From assembly GCA_963793005.1 (NCBI GenBank), contig CAWBYP010000002.1, positions 806,001 through 870,000 of the forward strand: a DNA stretch of 64,000 nucleotides, in the 5' to 3' direction. Within the stretch, counting starts at the first letter, position 1. Each line of letters starts with the position of its first letter. Below are positions 1 through 8,650 of this stretch, piece after piece. The DNA is from RPQJ01 sp963793005 (GTDB lineage: Bacteria; Pseudomonadota; Gammaproteobacteria; Steroidobacterales; Steroidobacteraceae). The notes below the pieces were generated by a model that searched no databases, had not been told where the DNA came from, and saw only the letters and a program-made list of their open reading frames with translations. The position numbers were made by a program, and so were the translations under genes.

Positions 1-347
1 GCCTGTCGCCCGATTACCCCGCCCTGCGACGAAAGACGCTGGTCGCCGGACCAGACATCTCCGACCAGGAAGTGATTGCCGGCGTCGAGGACCTGCAGTT
101 CCAGGTCGGCCTGGATACGGACGGCGACCAGGATGCGGACCTGTTCGAGAATCCCGGCGCGATCCCACCGGGTGCCAGGCCGGTCTCGGTGCGCGTGTGG
201 CTTCGCGTACGGGCCGAGGAGCGCGACCCGTCCCTGGGCATGCAGGCGATCGAGGCCTGCGCGGACCGGGCACCGGGCATCGCCACTGATTCTCACCGGC
301 GGCTGCTGGTGTCCCGGACCATCCGGCTCAGGAATGCCTCGTCGTGA
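1..347 (+). CDS. pilW: PilW-like type IV pilus minor pilin, C-terminal part
   Basis: Only the last 114 residues are in the window; the start lies upstream. Frame 3 is open from the first base to TGA at 345-347. The visible part has the PilW C-terminal pattern: a GVEDLQFQVGLD stretch, an acidic DTDGDQDAD run, then a beta-rich segment ending in RTIRLRN. PilW is a minor pilin that helps start type IV pilus assembly at the inner membrane. The stop overlaps the GTG start of the PilX gene, so the two are translationally coupled. The family call rests on the C-terminal pattern and on the PilX and PilE genes that follow; the prepilin leader cannot be seen. Confidence 0.75.
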   Translation, partial: LSPDYPALRRKTLVAGPDISDQEVIAGVEDLQFQVGLDTDGDQDADLFENPGAIPPGARPVSVRVWLRVRAEERDPSLGMQAIEACADRAPGIATDSHRRLLVSRTIRLRNASS

Positions 348-925
348 CCACGGGGCTCACCTCGTCACCGCCGAGCGGCGGCCCGCTGCGCCGCCAGCGC
401 GGAGTCGTGCTTGCCATCACCCTGATCCTCGTCATGGTGCTGTCACTGCTCGGCACCGCCGGCCTCGTGACGTCCGTGCTCGAACTCAGGATGGCGGCCA
501 ACGCCCAGTACCAGGCTCGTGCTTTCGCAGCCGCTGAATTTGCAATCGAGCAGGCGATTCACACGCCCGGGCTCGCGACCTCGATCAGCTACGTGAGTCC
601 GCTGGTGGTGCCAGCCTCGGGTGCCGCGCCCGCGGTTCCCGGATCGCCGCCAGACTCCTACAGCTACCAGGTGTACTTCGACACTGCTACCGATCCAGTG
701 TCCGGGGGCGAGGCCGTCGAAGGACTTCGCGCCTACCACTTCGTGGTCGAGGCAACCGGCATGTCTTCACGTGGCGCGACCGACTCCCACGTGCAGGGTT
801 TCTACGTGCTCGGCCCGGAGACCCCGCCCGCGACCATCACGCCGCCCGCCTGCGCGCCGGATTGCAGCGACCCCTCGATCTATGCGCCGGTGCGCACATT
901 CTGGTTGCAGCGTGATGCCGAGTAG
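344..925 (+). CDS. pilX: PilX-like type IV pilus minor pilin
   Basis: 193 residues. The N-terminus is a basic prepilin-like leader (RRQRG, residues 16-20) followed by a hydrophobic helix at about 21-45, the usual PilX_N layout. As in many PilX proteins there is no Glu at +5 of the mature form. The region after the helix (AANAQYQARAFAAAEFAIEQA) is the amphipathic spine expected of a minor pilin. The GTG start at 344 overlaps the pilW stop, which supports this start. PilX acts with PilV, PilW and PilE in priming pilus assembly. The gene runs 11 bases into the next pilin gene. In the usual minor-pilin operon pilY1 follows pilX; here it does not. Confidence 0.85.
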   Translation: MTTGLTSSPPSGGPLRRQRGVVLAITLILVMVLSLLGTAGLVTSVLELRMAANAQYQARAFAAAEFAIEQAIHTPGLATSISYVSPLVVPASGAAPAVPGSPPDSYSYQVYFDTATDPVSGGEAVEGLRAYHFVVEATGMSSRGATDSHVQGFYVLGPETPPATITPPACAPDCSDPSIYAPVRTFWLQRDAE

Positions 926-1424
926 CACGGAAAGTGCAATTCCCGGCGCCCCGCCGGTAGCGGCAGGCCTGCAAGCCTGCGCGGGCGCTGGGTTCACCCT
1001 GGTCGACCTGGTCGCGGCGCTTGCAATCGTGGCCCTGCTTGCCTGTGTCGCGGTCCCGAGTTACCGCGCCGAGCTGGCGCGAACACGTCGCGCCGATGCG
1101 CGCGCCGCACTTCTCTCTCTTGCGGCGGCCGAGGAAAGCTTTCACACCACCTGCAACGCCTACGCCAGCGTGCTGGACGACACCACTGAATCGTCTTGTG
1201 AAGATTCGCGCCTGAGATTCCCGGGCAGCGCTGGACAAGGCGCCTATTCGCTCGAGGTCACGTCCGCGGACACGGCGGCCTGGGCTGCCGTGGCGACTGC
1301 CGTCGGCAGCGGCCCGCAGCAGCTGGACACGCGTTGCCGGGCCCTGGGACTCACTAGCACGGGCAACAGGACCGCCAGGACTGCGGATGGCGCCGCCAAC
1401 CATGCCGAGTGCTGGACCCGCTAG
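915..1424 (+). CDS. pilE: PilE-like type IV minor pilin
   Basis: 169 residues. The prepilin-peptidase site is clear: Gly26 then FTLVDLVAALAIV, a hydrophobic helix, then the RADARAALLSLAAAEESF segment and two C-terminal Cys that could form the D-region disulfide. Two oddities are visible. The leader is 26 residues long and hardly basic, and position +5 is Asp rather than the near-universal Glu. The leader codons include a small inverted repeat (GCAGGC...GCCTGC, 963-980). The ATG at 915 lies inside the pilX end. The TAG stop shares its four-base CTAG with the ispH stop on the other strand. It is probably a minor pilin of the PilE/FimT group, not the major subunit. Confidence 0.8.
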   Translation: MPSSTESAIPGAPPVAAGLQACAGAGFTLVDLVAALAIVALLACVAVPSYRAELARTRRADARAALLSLAAAEESFHTTCNAYASVLDDTTESSCEDSRLRFPGSAGQGAYSLEVTSADTAAWAAVATAVGSGPQQLDTRCRALGLTSTGNRTARTADGAANHAECWTR

Positions 1425-2362
1425 CGCCCCACCCGCAGTTCGCGCGGCAGCGCGAATACGACGCTTTCCTCGCGGCCGACGACTTCAGTGGCATCGATGC
1501 CACCCCATTCGCGAAGCCGCGCCACGACGCGCTGGACCAGCAGTTCCGGCGCCGAGGCGCCCGCGGTCACACCCACGCATTCCTTGGCCTCGAACCAGTC
1601 CCGTTCCAGGTCATCGGGCCCGTCCACGAGGAAACCGGGGATTCCCGCCTTTTCCGCGATCTCGCGCAGGCGGTTCGAATTGGAACTTGCCTGCGAGCCC
1701 ACGACGACCACGACGTCGCACTGGCCGACGAGAGTCTTCACCGCGTCCTGGCGGTTCTGCGTCGCGTAGCAGATGTCTTCCTTGCGCGGCGTGGTGAGCG
1801 TCGGGAAACGCAGCTTCAATGCGTCGAGCACGTCGGCAGTGTCGTCGACCGACAGCGTAGTCTGCGTGACCACGCCCACGCGCGACGGATCGCGCACCGC
1901 GAGGCATTCCACGTCCGATACGTCCTCGACGAGGCTGATGCTGCCGCCGTTCGCCTCGTCGAACTGCCCCATGGTTCCCTCGACCTCCGGGTGACCTGCG
2001 TGACCGATCAGGATCACTTCGCGTCCATCGCGGGCAAATCGCACCACCTCCATGTGCACCTTTGTCACCAGCGGGCAGGTTGCGTCGAACACGCGAAGGT
2101 CGCGCCGTCGCGCCTCTTCCTGCACGGCGCGCGACACGCCGTGCGCGCTGAATATCACAGTCGCGCCGTCCGGGACCTCGTCGAGTTCCTGCACGAAAAC
2201 CGCACCAAGGCTGCGCAGCCGATCCACGACGAAGCGGTTGTGCACGACCTCGTGCCGGACGTAGATCGGCGCGCCAAACAGTTCAATGGCGCGCTCGACG
2301 ATGTCGATGGCGCGGTCCACCCCGGCGCAGAAGCCGCGCGGATTGGCGAGGAGGATCTTCAT
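1421..2362 (-). CDS. ispH: 4-hydroxy-3-methylbut-2-enyl diphosphate reductase (IspH/LytB)
   Basis: 313 residues, the normal length. IspH makes IPP and DMAPP from HMBPP in the last step of the MEP isoprenoid pathway, using a [4Fe-4S] cluster. The three cluster cysteines are visible at about C12 (PRGFCAGV), C96 (DATCPLV) and C198 (ICYATQNRQ), with catalytic H124 and E126 in GHPEVEGT. It is the last gene of the leftward run ileS-lspA-ispH, 16 bases after lspA, the order usual in Gammaproteobacteria. Confidence 0.97.
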   Translation of the reverse strand: MKILLANPRGFCAGVDRAIDIVERAIELFGAPIYVRHEVVHNRFVVDRLRSLGAVFVQELDEVPDGATVIFSAHGVSRAVQEEARRRDLRVFDATCPLVTKVHMEVVRFARDGREVILIGHAGHPEVEGTMGQFDEANGGSISLVEDVSDVECLAVRDPSRVGVVTQTTLSVDDTADVLDALKLRFPTLTTPRKEDICYATQNRQDAVKTLVGQCDVVVVVGSQASSNSNRLREIAEKAGIPGFLVDGPDDLERDWFEAKECVGVTAGASAPELLVQRVVARLREWGGIDATEVVGREESVVFALPRELRVGR

Positions 2363-2378
2363 CCTGTTCCCTGCCCTG

Positions 2379-2981
2379 CTATTGCCGCTTTTCGCGGAAC
2401 GCGTCGAAAATCATCAGCGCGGCGCCGATCGTGATCGCGCTGTCGGCAATGTTGAACGCCGGGAAATACGACGCGCCCCAGTGGACATGGATGAAGTCGA
2501 CCACATAGCCGTGGATCACGCGGTCGATCACGTTGCCGATCGCGCCGCCCAGGATCAGCGAGAGCGAGAGCGGCAGCAGCTTGTCGCCGCGCGGTGCCCG
2601 CCAGATCCACACGACCAGCAGCACGCTCATCGCCAGTCCGAGGCCGATGAAGAACGGACGCTGCCAGCCCGACGCACCGGCCAGCACGCTGAACGCCGCG
2701 CCGGTGTTGTGCAGCAGCGTGAAATCGAGCACCGGGAGGACTTCCACGCGCTCGTAGAGATCGAAAAACCGTGTGACCAGGAACTTGGTCGCCTGGTCGA
2801 GGCCCACTACCGCGAGCGACAGCCAGAGCCAGGCGGCAGGGTGCGTGCGCTGCACGGCCACTACCGCTGCCGGCAGCGCGTCGCCGCCGCCCGTGGCCGG
2901 CGATTTCCTGCGCTCGCCTGTCGGCGAAACCCTGCGCTCGCCTTCCGGCGAGGGGGTACCGGGTTCACCTGCCGTCGCCAC
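2379..2981 (-). CDS. lspA: Lipoprotein signal peptidase (signal peptidase II)
   Basis: 200 residues. This inner-membrane aspartyl protease removes lipoprotein signal peptides after diacylglyceryl transfer. The catalytic Asp pair lies in GNVIDRV and FNIADSAITIG, and four hydrophobic segments are present. The protein carries about 40 extra N-terminal residues before the first membrane helix, including an 8-residue repeat (SPEGERRV, SPTGERRK) encoded by two 24-base repeats at 2907-2954. The GTG start directly follows the ileS stop and has a GGAGG nine bases upstream inside ileS. A later start would remove the extension, but the ribosome site supports this one. Confidence 0.93.
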   Translation of the reverse strand: MATAGEPGTPSPEGERRVSPTGERRKSPATGGGDALPAAVVAVQRTHPAAWLWLSLAVVGLDQATKFLVTRFFDLYERVEVLPVLDFTLLHNTGAAFSVLAGASGWQRPFFIGLGLAMSVLLVVWIWRAPRGDKLLPLSLSLILGGAIGNVIDRVIHGYVVDFIHVHWGASYFPAFNIADSAITIGAALMIFDAFREKRQ

Positions 2982-5804
2982 CTAGGCGTACCTCCGCGTT
3001 TCACCTGGACCATCCACGTTTGACGCGCAGCGCGCGCAAAGTTCCGGGTGCGCGGCCACGTTTCCGACGTCGGTACGCTTGTGCCAGCAACGCACGCACT
3101 TCGGCGCCGTGGAGGGCTGCACCTGCAGCCAGAGGCCCTCTGCGCCCTCGATTTCCGCCACGACCGCGGCTTGCGGCCGCTCGACGGCCGGATGGACGTG
3201 GGCCTCGGACGTGATCAACACGAAACGCAGCTCCTCGCCCACCTGCTCCAGCGCCCGGAGTGTGGCAGGCTCGGCGTAAATGTCGACGATTGCGTCGAGC
3301 GGCGCGCCGATCTCGCCAGCCACCCGCAATCGCTCCAGCTCGCGCAACACCGCGCCGCGGACCTTGAGCAGCCTTGGCCAGTCGATGGGCGCCGGATCGG
3401 CCGGCACTGCCGGCAACTCGGCCCAGGTCGAGTGGAAAACCGACTCGGCGCGCTCGCCCGGCATCAGCCGCCAGATTTCCTCGGCCGTGAACGACAGGAT
3501 CGGCGCCAGCCAGCGCACCATCGCCTCCGCAATCAACCACATCGCCGTCTGCGCGGAACGGCGCGGCATGCCCGCCGCCGGCGTCGTGTACAGGCGGTCC
3601 TTGATGACGTCGAGGTAGAAACCGCCGAGGTCCACTACGCAGTAGTTGTGCACTTTCTGGTAGATCAGGTGGAAGTTGTAGTCGCGATACGCGGCGACGA
3701 GCTCCTGCTGCAGCGCCTCGGTCCTTGCCAGCGCCCAGCGGTCGAGCGCCAGCATCTCGCCGGTCGGCACGGAATCAACCGCGGGGTCGAAGCCCGCCAT
3801 GTTGCCGAGCAGGAAGCGCACGGTATTGCGGATGCGACGATAGGAATCCGACATCCGCTTGAGGATTTCGTCGGAAACGCTGATCTCGTTGGCGTAGTCG
3901 GTAGAGGCAACCCACAACCGGAGCACGTCAGCGCCGAGCGTGCTGACCACCTTCTGCGGCAGTACGACATTGCCGAGCGACTTCGACATCTTGCGGCCCT
4001 TCTCGTCCACGGTGAATCCGTGGGTGAGCACGCCCTTGTAAGGCGCGTGGCCCTTCTGTGCCACCGAGGTGAGCAGCGAGCTGTGGAACCAGCCGCGATG
4101 CTGGTCCGAACCCTCGAGGTAGAGATCCGCGGGCGTGCGGATCTCGGGACGGCTCTGCGACACGCAGTGGTGCGAGAGGCCAGAGTCCATCCAGACGTCC
4201 ATGATGTCCGGCACTTTCTCGTAGTGCTCGGTATCAGGACCAAGCAGGCTCGCTGCGTCGAGGTCGAACCAGGCGTCAATTCCAGCGTCTTCGACCAGGT
4301 CGGCGACTCGCTCGATGAGCGCCGGTGTGTCGGGGTGCGGCTCGCCGGTTTCCTTGTGCGCAAAGATCGCGAGCGGCACACCCCAGGTGCGCTGGCGCGA
4401 AATACACCAGTCGGGCCGGCCCTCGATCATGCTGTAGATGCGCTGCTCGCCCCAGGCGGGTGTCCATTCCACCTTGCCGATTTCCTCGAGCGCCTTCGCG
4501 CGCAGCCCTGCCTGCTCCATGCTGATGAACCACTGCGGCGTCGCGCGGAAGATCACCGGCGTCTTGTGGCGCCAGCAATGCGGGTAGCTGTGGCGGTAGG
4601 CCACGTGATGCAGCAACGCGCCTTTCTCGCCCAGCACCTCGACGACGTGCTTGTTCGCGTCGAAGACCTTCTCGCCGGCGAAGATCGGCGTCGAGGGCAG
4701 GAAGCGTCCGTCGCCCCCGACAGGATTGTCCACGGTGAGGCCGTACTTTCGGCCGACCACGAAATCGTCCTGGCCGTGGCCAGGCGCCGTGTGCACCGCA
4801 CCGGTGCCGCTCTCCAGCGTGACGTGCTCGCCGAGCACGACGGGCACGACGCGGTCGTAGAACGGGTGCCGCAGCGAAAGCCCTTCGAAGGCGGCGCCTT
4901 TCGCACGCCCGAGCTCACGCGACGACGCCACACCTGCTCGCTCGAGAACGGCCGGAGCGAGTTCGGACGCAAGCAACAGCAGTTCCTCGCCGTCGCCTGA
5001 TGGCACCGCGTGCAGTGAGTAGTCGAATTCCGGGTGCAGCGCGACCGCCTGGTTGGCGGGCAAGGTCCACGGGGTCGTGGTCCAGATCACGACACTGGCA
5101 CGCCCGGGCGGAAGGTCCGCGAGGCCCAGTCGCCGTGCGAGATCAGCGCGATCCACGGCTTCAAATCGCACGTCGATCGACGGCGAGGTGCGCTCCTCGT
5201 ATTCGACCTCGGCCTCGGCCAGCGCCGAGCGACAGTCCAGGCACCAGTGCACGGGCTTGAAGCCCTTGTACAGGTGGCCGTTGCGGATGATCTGCGCGAA
5301 GGCCCGCAGCTGGTCCGCTTCGTAGCGTGGCGCAAGCGTCAGGTACGGGTTCGCCCAGTCACCCATGACACCCAGGCGGATGAAGTCGCTGCGCTGCACG
5401 TCCACCTGGCCCATCGCGTATTCACGACAGGCCTGGCGGAAGGCCTTTGCGTCAAGCGCCTTCGCGTCGCGGCCGCGGGTCTTTTCCACCTGGTGCTCGA
5501 TTGGCAGGCCGTGGCAGTCCCAGCCCGGGACATATGGAGCGTCGTAACCGTCGAGGCCCCGCGCCTTGACGATGATGTCCTTCAGCACCTTGTTGACGGC
5601 ATGGCCGATGTGGATCGCACCGTTCGCGTACGGCGGGCCGTCGTGCAGGATGTACTCCGGCCGCCCTGCCGCGATGGCCCGCAGCTTCTCGTAGGTCGCG
5701 CGCTCTTCCCACCAGGCGAGCATCTCCGGCTCGCGGCGCGCGAGATCGGCCTTCATGGGGAAGGCGGTCGCGGGAAGGTTGAGGGTCTGTTTGTAGTCGG
5801 CCAT
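2982..5804 (-). CDS. ileS: Isoleucyl-tRNA synthetase
   Basis: 940 residues, full length for a bacterial class I IleRS. The HIGH motif is at residues 65-68 (GAIHIGHAVNK) and the KMSKS loop at about residue 600 (GRKMSKSLGN). The CP1 editing domain (TTTPWTLPAN) lies between them. The C-terminal zinc-binding part shows CVRCW...CARC. It charges tRNA-Ile and edits mischarged Val. It is followed without a gap by lspA. The 135-base gap to ribF upstream has no feature that I can support. Confidence 0.97.
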   Translation of the reverse strand: MADYKQTLNLPATAFPMKADLARREPEMLAWWEERATYEKLRAIAAGRPEYILHDGPPYANGAIHIGHAVNKVLKDIIVKARGLDGYDAPYVPGWDCHGLPIEHQVEKTRGRDAKALDAKAFRQACREYAMGQVDVQRSDFIRLGVMGDWANPYLTLAPRYEADQLRAFAQIIRNGHLYKGFKPVHWCLDCRSALAEAEVEYEERTSPSIDVRFEAVDRADLARRLGLADLPPGRASVVIWTTTPWTLPANQAVALHPEFDYSLHAVPSGDGEELLLLASELAPAVLERAGVASSRELGRAKGAAFEGLSLRHPFYDRVVPVVLGEHVTLESGTGAVHTAPGHGQDDFVVGRKYGLTVDNPVGGDGRFLPSTPIFAGEKVFDANKHVVEVLGEKGALLHHVAYRHSYPHCWRHKTPVIFRATPQWFISMEQAGLRAKALEEIGKVEWTPAWGEQRIYSMIEGRPDWCISRQRTWGVPLAIFAHKETGEPHPDTPALIERVADLVEDAGIDAWFDLDAASLLGPDTEHYEKVPDIMDVWMDSGLSHHCVSQSRPEIRTPADLYLEGSDQHRGWFHSSLLTSVAQKGHAPYKGVLTHGFTVDEKGRKMSKSLGNVVLPQKVVSTLGADVLRLWVASTDYANEISVSDEILKRMSDSYRRIRNTVRFLLGNMAGFDPAVDSVPTGEMLALDRWALARTEALQQELVAAYRDYNFHLIYQKVHNYCVVDLGGFYLDVIKDRLYTTPAAGMPRRSAQTAMWLIAEAMVRWLAPILSFTAEEIWRLMPGERAESVFHSTWAELPAVPADPAPIDWPRLLKVRGAVLRELERLRVAGEIGAPLDAIVDIYAEPATLRALEQVGEELRFVLITSEAHVHPAVERPQAAVVAEIEGAEGLWLQVQPSTAPKCVRCWHKRTDVGNVAAHPELCARCASNVDGPGETRRYA

Positions 5805-5939
5805 CTGGAAGCAGGGAACGCGTGTGGTTGGTGTGTCGGCCAGGCGCAGAACAGCGAATTTTGCAGCAATGACCCGACTTACTCCAGAAATTGCGGCAAG
5901 AGGCCACCATATTCCGCAAGAAAGCCGGCAGCAGGACCG

Positions 5940-6866
5940 CTAGATGCCGAGAACCTCGCGGGCCGCGGCAGCATCGACGTGCATCTGCACGACCAGCGCA
6001 TCGAGTGACTCGAACCGCCGCTCGTCGCGCAGCCGCTGCACGAAGTCCACGTCGAGGTAGCGGCCGTAAAGGTCGCCATCGAAGCCGAAGATGTGCACTT
6101 CGAGAAGTGGCTCGGTGCCGTTGATGGTAGGCCGTGTGCCGAGACTCACGACCGCAGGGTGGTCGACGAGGCCCGCTCCGGACACGCGCACGGCAAATAC
6201 ACCCCACAGCGGCACGACCTTGCGGTGCAGGGCCAGGTTGGCCGTCGGGTACCCGAGCTTGCGGCCGAGCTGCTGGCCGCGGCGAACCCGGCCAGCCATC
6301 CGGTACGGGCGCCCAAGCAGCCTGCGCGCCCGCTCGAGGTCGCCCCGCTCCAGCGCCTCGCGGACCAGCGAACTCGACACGCGCTCGCCCTCGAGCAGGA
6401 ACTGCCCGACCTCCTCCACCTCGAATCCGTGCTCGACACCGGCTGTGCGCAGCGTCTCGATGGTGCCCTCGCGGCGCCGCGCAAAGTGGAAATCGTGGCC
6501 GACGACGAGGTGCCGCACCCCAAGTCCGCGCACCAGCAGCCGGTCAACGAACTCTGTCGCGCCCATGCCCTGCATGCGCCGGTCGAAGCCAAGGACCACC
6601 ATGCGATCAACCCCGTAGAGCGGCAGTGCCTCGACCTTCTCGCGCAGTCTCATCAGGCGCGCGGGGGCAGAGTCGCCCTCGAAGAATTCCCTTGGCGTCG
6701 GCTCGAAGGTCACCACGGTTGCCGGCAGCGCGAGCCTGCGGGAATGCGCGACCAGCGTCGCCAGCATGTGCTGGTGACCGCGATGCACGCCGTCGTAGTT
6801 GCCGATGGTCACCACCGAGCCGCGATGCCGCTCGCGCAGGTTGTGCAGGCCCCGGACCAGTTCCAT
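5940..6866 (-). CDS. ribF: Bifunctional riboflavin kinase/FAD synthetase
   Basis: 308 residues from the ATG at 6866. The N-terminal FAD-synthetase domain has the nucleotidyl-transfer motif GNYDGVHRGH (residues 22-31) and the VVGHDFHF segment. The C-terminal flavokinase domain has GRKLGYPTANL and SLGTRPTING. It turns riboflavin into FMN and FAD in the cytoplasm. The frame stays open far upstream through murJ, but the family alignment begins at MELVRGLHN, five bases after murJ. This is its usual place between murJ and ileS. Confidence 0.95.
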   Translation of the reverse strand: MELVRGLHNLRERHRGSVVTIGNYDGVHRGHQHMLATLVAHSRRLALPATVVTFEPTPREFFEGDSAPARLMRLREKVEALPLYGVDRMVVLGFDRRMQGMGATEFVDRLLVRGLGVRHLVVGHDFHFARRREGTIETLRTAGVEHGFEVEEVGQFLLEGERVSSSLVREALERGDLERARRLLGRPYRMAGRVRRGQQLGRKLGYPTANLALHRKVVPLWGVFAVRVSGAGLVDHPAVVSLGTRPTINGTEPLLEVHIFGFDGDLYGRYLDVDFVQRLRDERRFESLDALVVQMHVDAAAAREVLGI

Positions 6867-6871
6867 CGCGG

Positions 6872-8443
6872 TTACCCGCCGCCGGGCGGACGGACGCGCA
6901 GTTGCGCCACCCTCATGCCCAGCACGAAGAGCGTCGCGAAATAAATGGCCGCACCGCCTGCCACCAGCAGCAGGGTCCATTCCATTCGCTCGAGCGTGCG
7001 CATCGCCATCCACCGCTCGGTATCCCCGGCGACGGTCCACAGGAAGATTCCCATCAACACGTTGCCGGCAAGCACCTGGACCAGCATCCGGCGCCAGCCC
7101 GGCGCATGGTGCAGGACCTGCGCGTTGCGCAGTCCGCGGTAGAGCATCGTTGCGTTGTACCAGGCCGAAATGCCGATGTTCAGCGCCAGCAACGCGTGCA
7201 GCCCGGGCTGGTTGCCGTAGAAGGCGAGCGGCAGCACGATCAGCAGGTTCAGCAGCATGTTTATCGCCAGCGCGCGCACGCCGATCTTCATCGGCGTGCG
7301 TGTGTCCTGGCGGGCGTAGAAGCCGGGCGCAAGCACCTTGACCAGGCTGAATCCCATCAGCCCCGTTGCGAAGGCAACCAGCGCGAGCGAGGACATGCGC
7401 ACGTCCTCGGCGTTGAACTCCCCGTAGTGGAAGATCGTCACCGTCAGCGGCCCGGCCAGCACCATCAGCGCTACCGTCGCCGGCGCGACGACCACGACAG
7501 TGAGCCTGAGCGCCCAGTCCAGGGTGGCGGAAAAGCGCTCGATCGACTCCTCCGCGTGGTGCGCGGCGAGCCCTGGCAGCATCACCGTCGCGAGCGCGAC
7601 GCTGAACACGCCGAGCGGGAATTCCATCAACCGATCGGCGTAGTAGAGCCAGGAGATGCTGCCCGTGACCAGGAATGAAGCGATCAGCGTGTCGAGCAGC
7701 AGCGCCACCTGCGAGACCGACGAGCCGAAGATCGCCGGCAGCATCAGCTGGCTGATTTTCTTCACGCCCGCGTGATCCCAGCGCCAGCGCGGGCGGCGCA
7801 ACAGGCCCATGCGTATCAGCGACGGCAACTGGAACCCGAGCTGCACTACGCCGGCGACGAACACCCCGATCGCCAGCACGACGCCGGGTCGCTCGAATCG
7901 CGGCGCGAGCCACGCGGCGAACACGATCATCACCAGGTTCATCAGCGTGGACATCAGCGCCGGGACGCTGAATCGCTTGTAGCTGTTCAGCACGCCCGCG
8001 GCGAGCGAAGCGAGCGAGATGAAGAGCAGGTACGGGAACGTCCAGCGCAACATGTCGACCGTGAGGTCGAACTTGCCGGCATCGGCGTGGAATCCGGGCG
8101 CGAACAGCAGCACGAACAGTGGCGCGGCAACGATACCCACGATCGTCACGACCGCCATGAACCAGGCCATGGTGCCCATGGCGCCGTCGACCAGTTCACG
8201 GACCTCGTCGTGGCTGCGCTGGACCTTGTACTCGGAGACCACCGGCACGAACGCCTGCGAGAACGCACCCTCGGCGAACAGCCGCCGCATGAAGTTCGGA
8301 ATCTTGAACGCAACCAGGAACGCGTCCATCAGGACGCCCGCACCGAACATCCTCGAATAGACCATGTCGCGCAGCAGGCCGGTGACCCTGGACAACAGGG
8401 TCAGGCCGCCGACGATGCTCGTGCTGCGGAAAAAGCCGCTCAC
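6872..8443 (-). CDS. murJ: Lipid II flippase MurJ (MviN)
   Basis: 523 residues, with about 14 hydrophobic segments across the whole length. The N-terminus (SIVGGLTLLSRVTGLLRD) and the RLFAEGAFSQAFVPV segment are hallmarks of MurJ/MviN. It flips lipid-linked peptidoglycan precursor across the inner membrane. It heads the leftward run murJ-ribF-ileS-lspA-ispH and is divergent from rpsT, the arrangement seen in many Gammaproteobacteria. Confidence 0.96.
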   Translation of the reverse strand: MSGFFRSTSIVGGLTLLSRVTGLLRDMVYSRMFGAGVLMDAFLVAFKIPNFMRRLFAEGAFSQAFVPVVSEYKVQRSHDEVRELVDGAMGTMAWFMAVVTIVGIVAAPLFVLLFAPGFHADAGKFDLTVDMLRWTFPYLLFISLASLAAGVLNSYKRFSVPALMSTLMNLVMIVFAAWLAPRFERPGVVLAIGVFVAGVVQLGFQLPSLIRMGLLRRPRWRWDHAGVKKISQLMLPAIFGSSVSQVALLLDTLIASFLVTGSISWLYYADRLMEFPLGVFSVALATVMLPGLAAHHAEESIERFSATLDWALRLTVVVVAPATVALMVLAGPLTVTIFHYGEFNAEDVRMSSLALVAFATGLMGFSLVKVLAPGFYARQDTRTPMKIGVRALAINMLLNLLIVLPLAFYGNQPGLHALLALNIGISAWYNATMLYRGLRNAQVLHHAPGWRRMLVQVLAGNVLMGIFLWTVAGDTERWMAMRTLERMEWTLLLVAGGAAIYFATLFVLGMRVAQLRVRPPGGG

Positions 8444-8536
8444 GCGGGGGTCCCGGCAGCGCTTGCGGCAGGTAACTTCGGGCTGGGGTTCATGCGGGGC
8501 GAACTATAGCCGGGGACATCCGCCCGGGGAGGGCAA

Positions 8537-8557
8537 AATAGGGGAATGTCCCCTATT
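8537..8557. repeat. Perfect 9-bp inverted repeat upstream of rpsT
   Basis: AATAGGGGA and TCCCCTATT flank a 3-base loop (ATG). The palindrome lies just upstream of the probable rpsT promoter and about 95 bases before the murJ start. It resembles short REP-type palindromes that recur in some gammaproteobacterial genomes, but no second copy was seen in this window. It could also be an operator or a terminator for nothing in particular. Function unknown. Confidence 0.5.
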
Positions 8558-8561
8558 CCTC

Positions 8562-8590
8562 TTGACCTAACGGGGCTACACCACCAAAAT
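8562..8590 (+). promoter_or_regulatory. Probable sigma-70 promoter of rpsT
   Basis: TTGACC (8562-8567) and CAAAAT (8585-8590) are separated by 17 bases, a reasonable -35/-10 pair about 60 bases before the rpsT start. The -10 is one base off TAAAAT. Transcripts would begin close to 8597. Confidence 0.45.
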
Positions 8591-8650
8591 ACGCGGCTCT
8601 TTGACTGACCTCGCCGGCCAATTGCCGGCCCTCTGGTGGAGACCGATTCC

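Noticed and set aside
1409..2434. Rightward frame of 341 codons
   Set aside because: Antisense to ispH, which keeps all cluster cysteines.
3048..5000. Long rightward frame of 650 codons
   Set aside because: It is antisense to ileS, which has all IleRS motifs. Its translation is Arg/His/Leu-rich and has no start signal; such frames are common in high-GC genes.
6867..7913. N-terminal extension of RibF through murJ
   Set aside because: The frame is open but overlaps the real murJ and has no family similarity; RibF begins at 6866.
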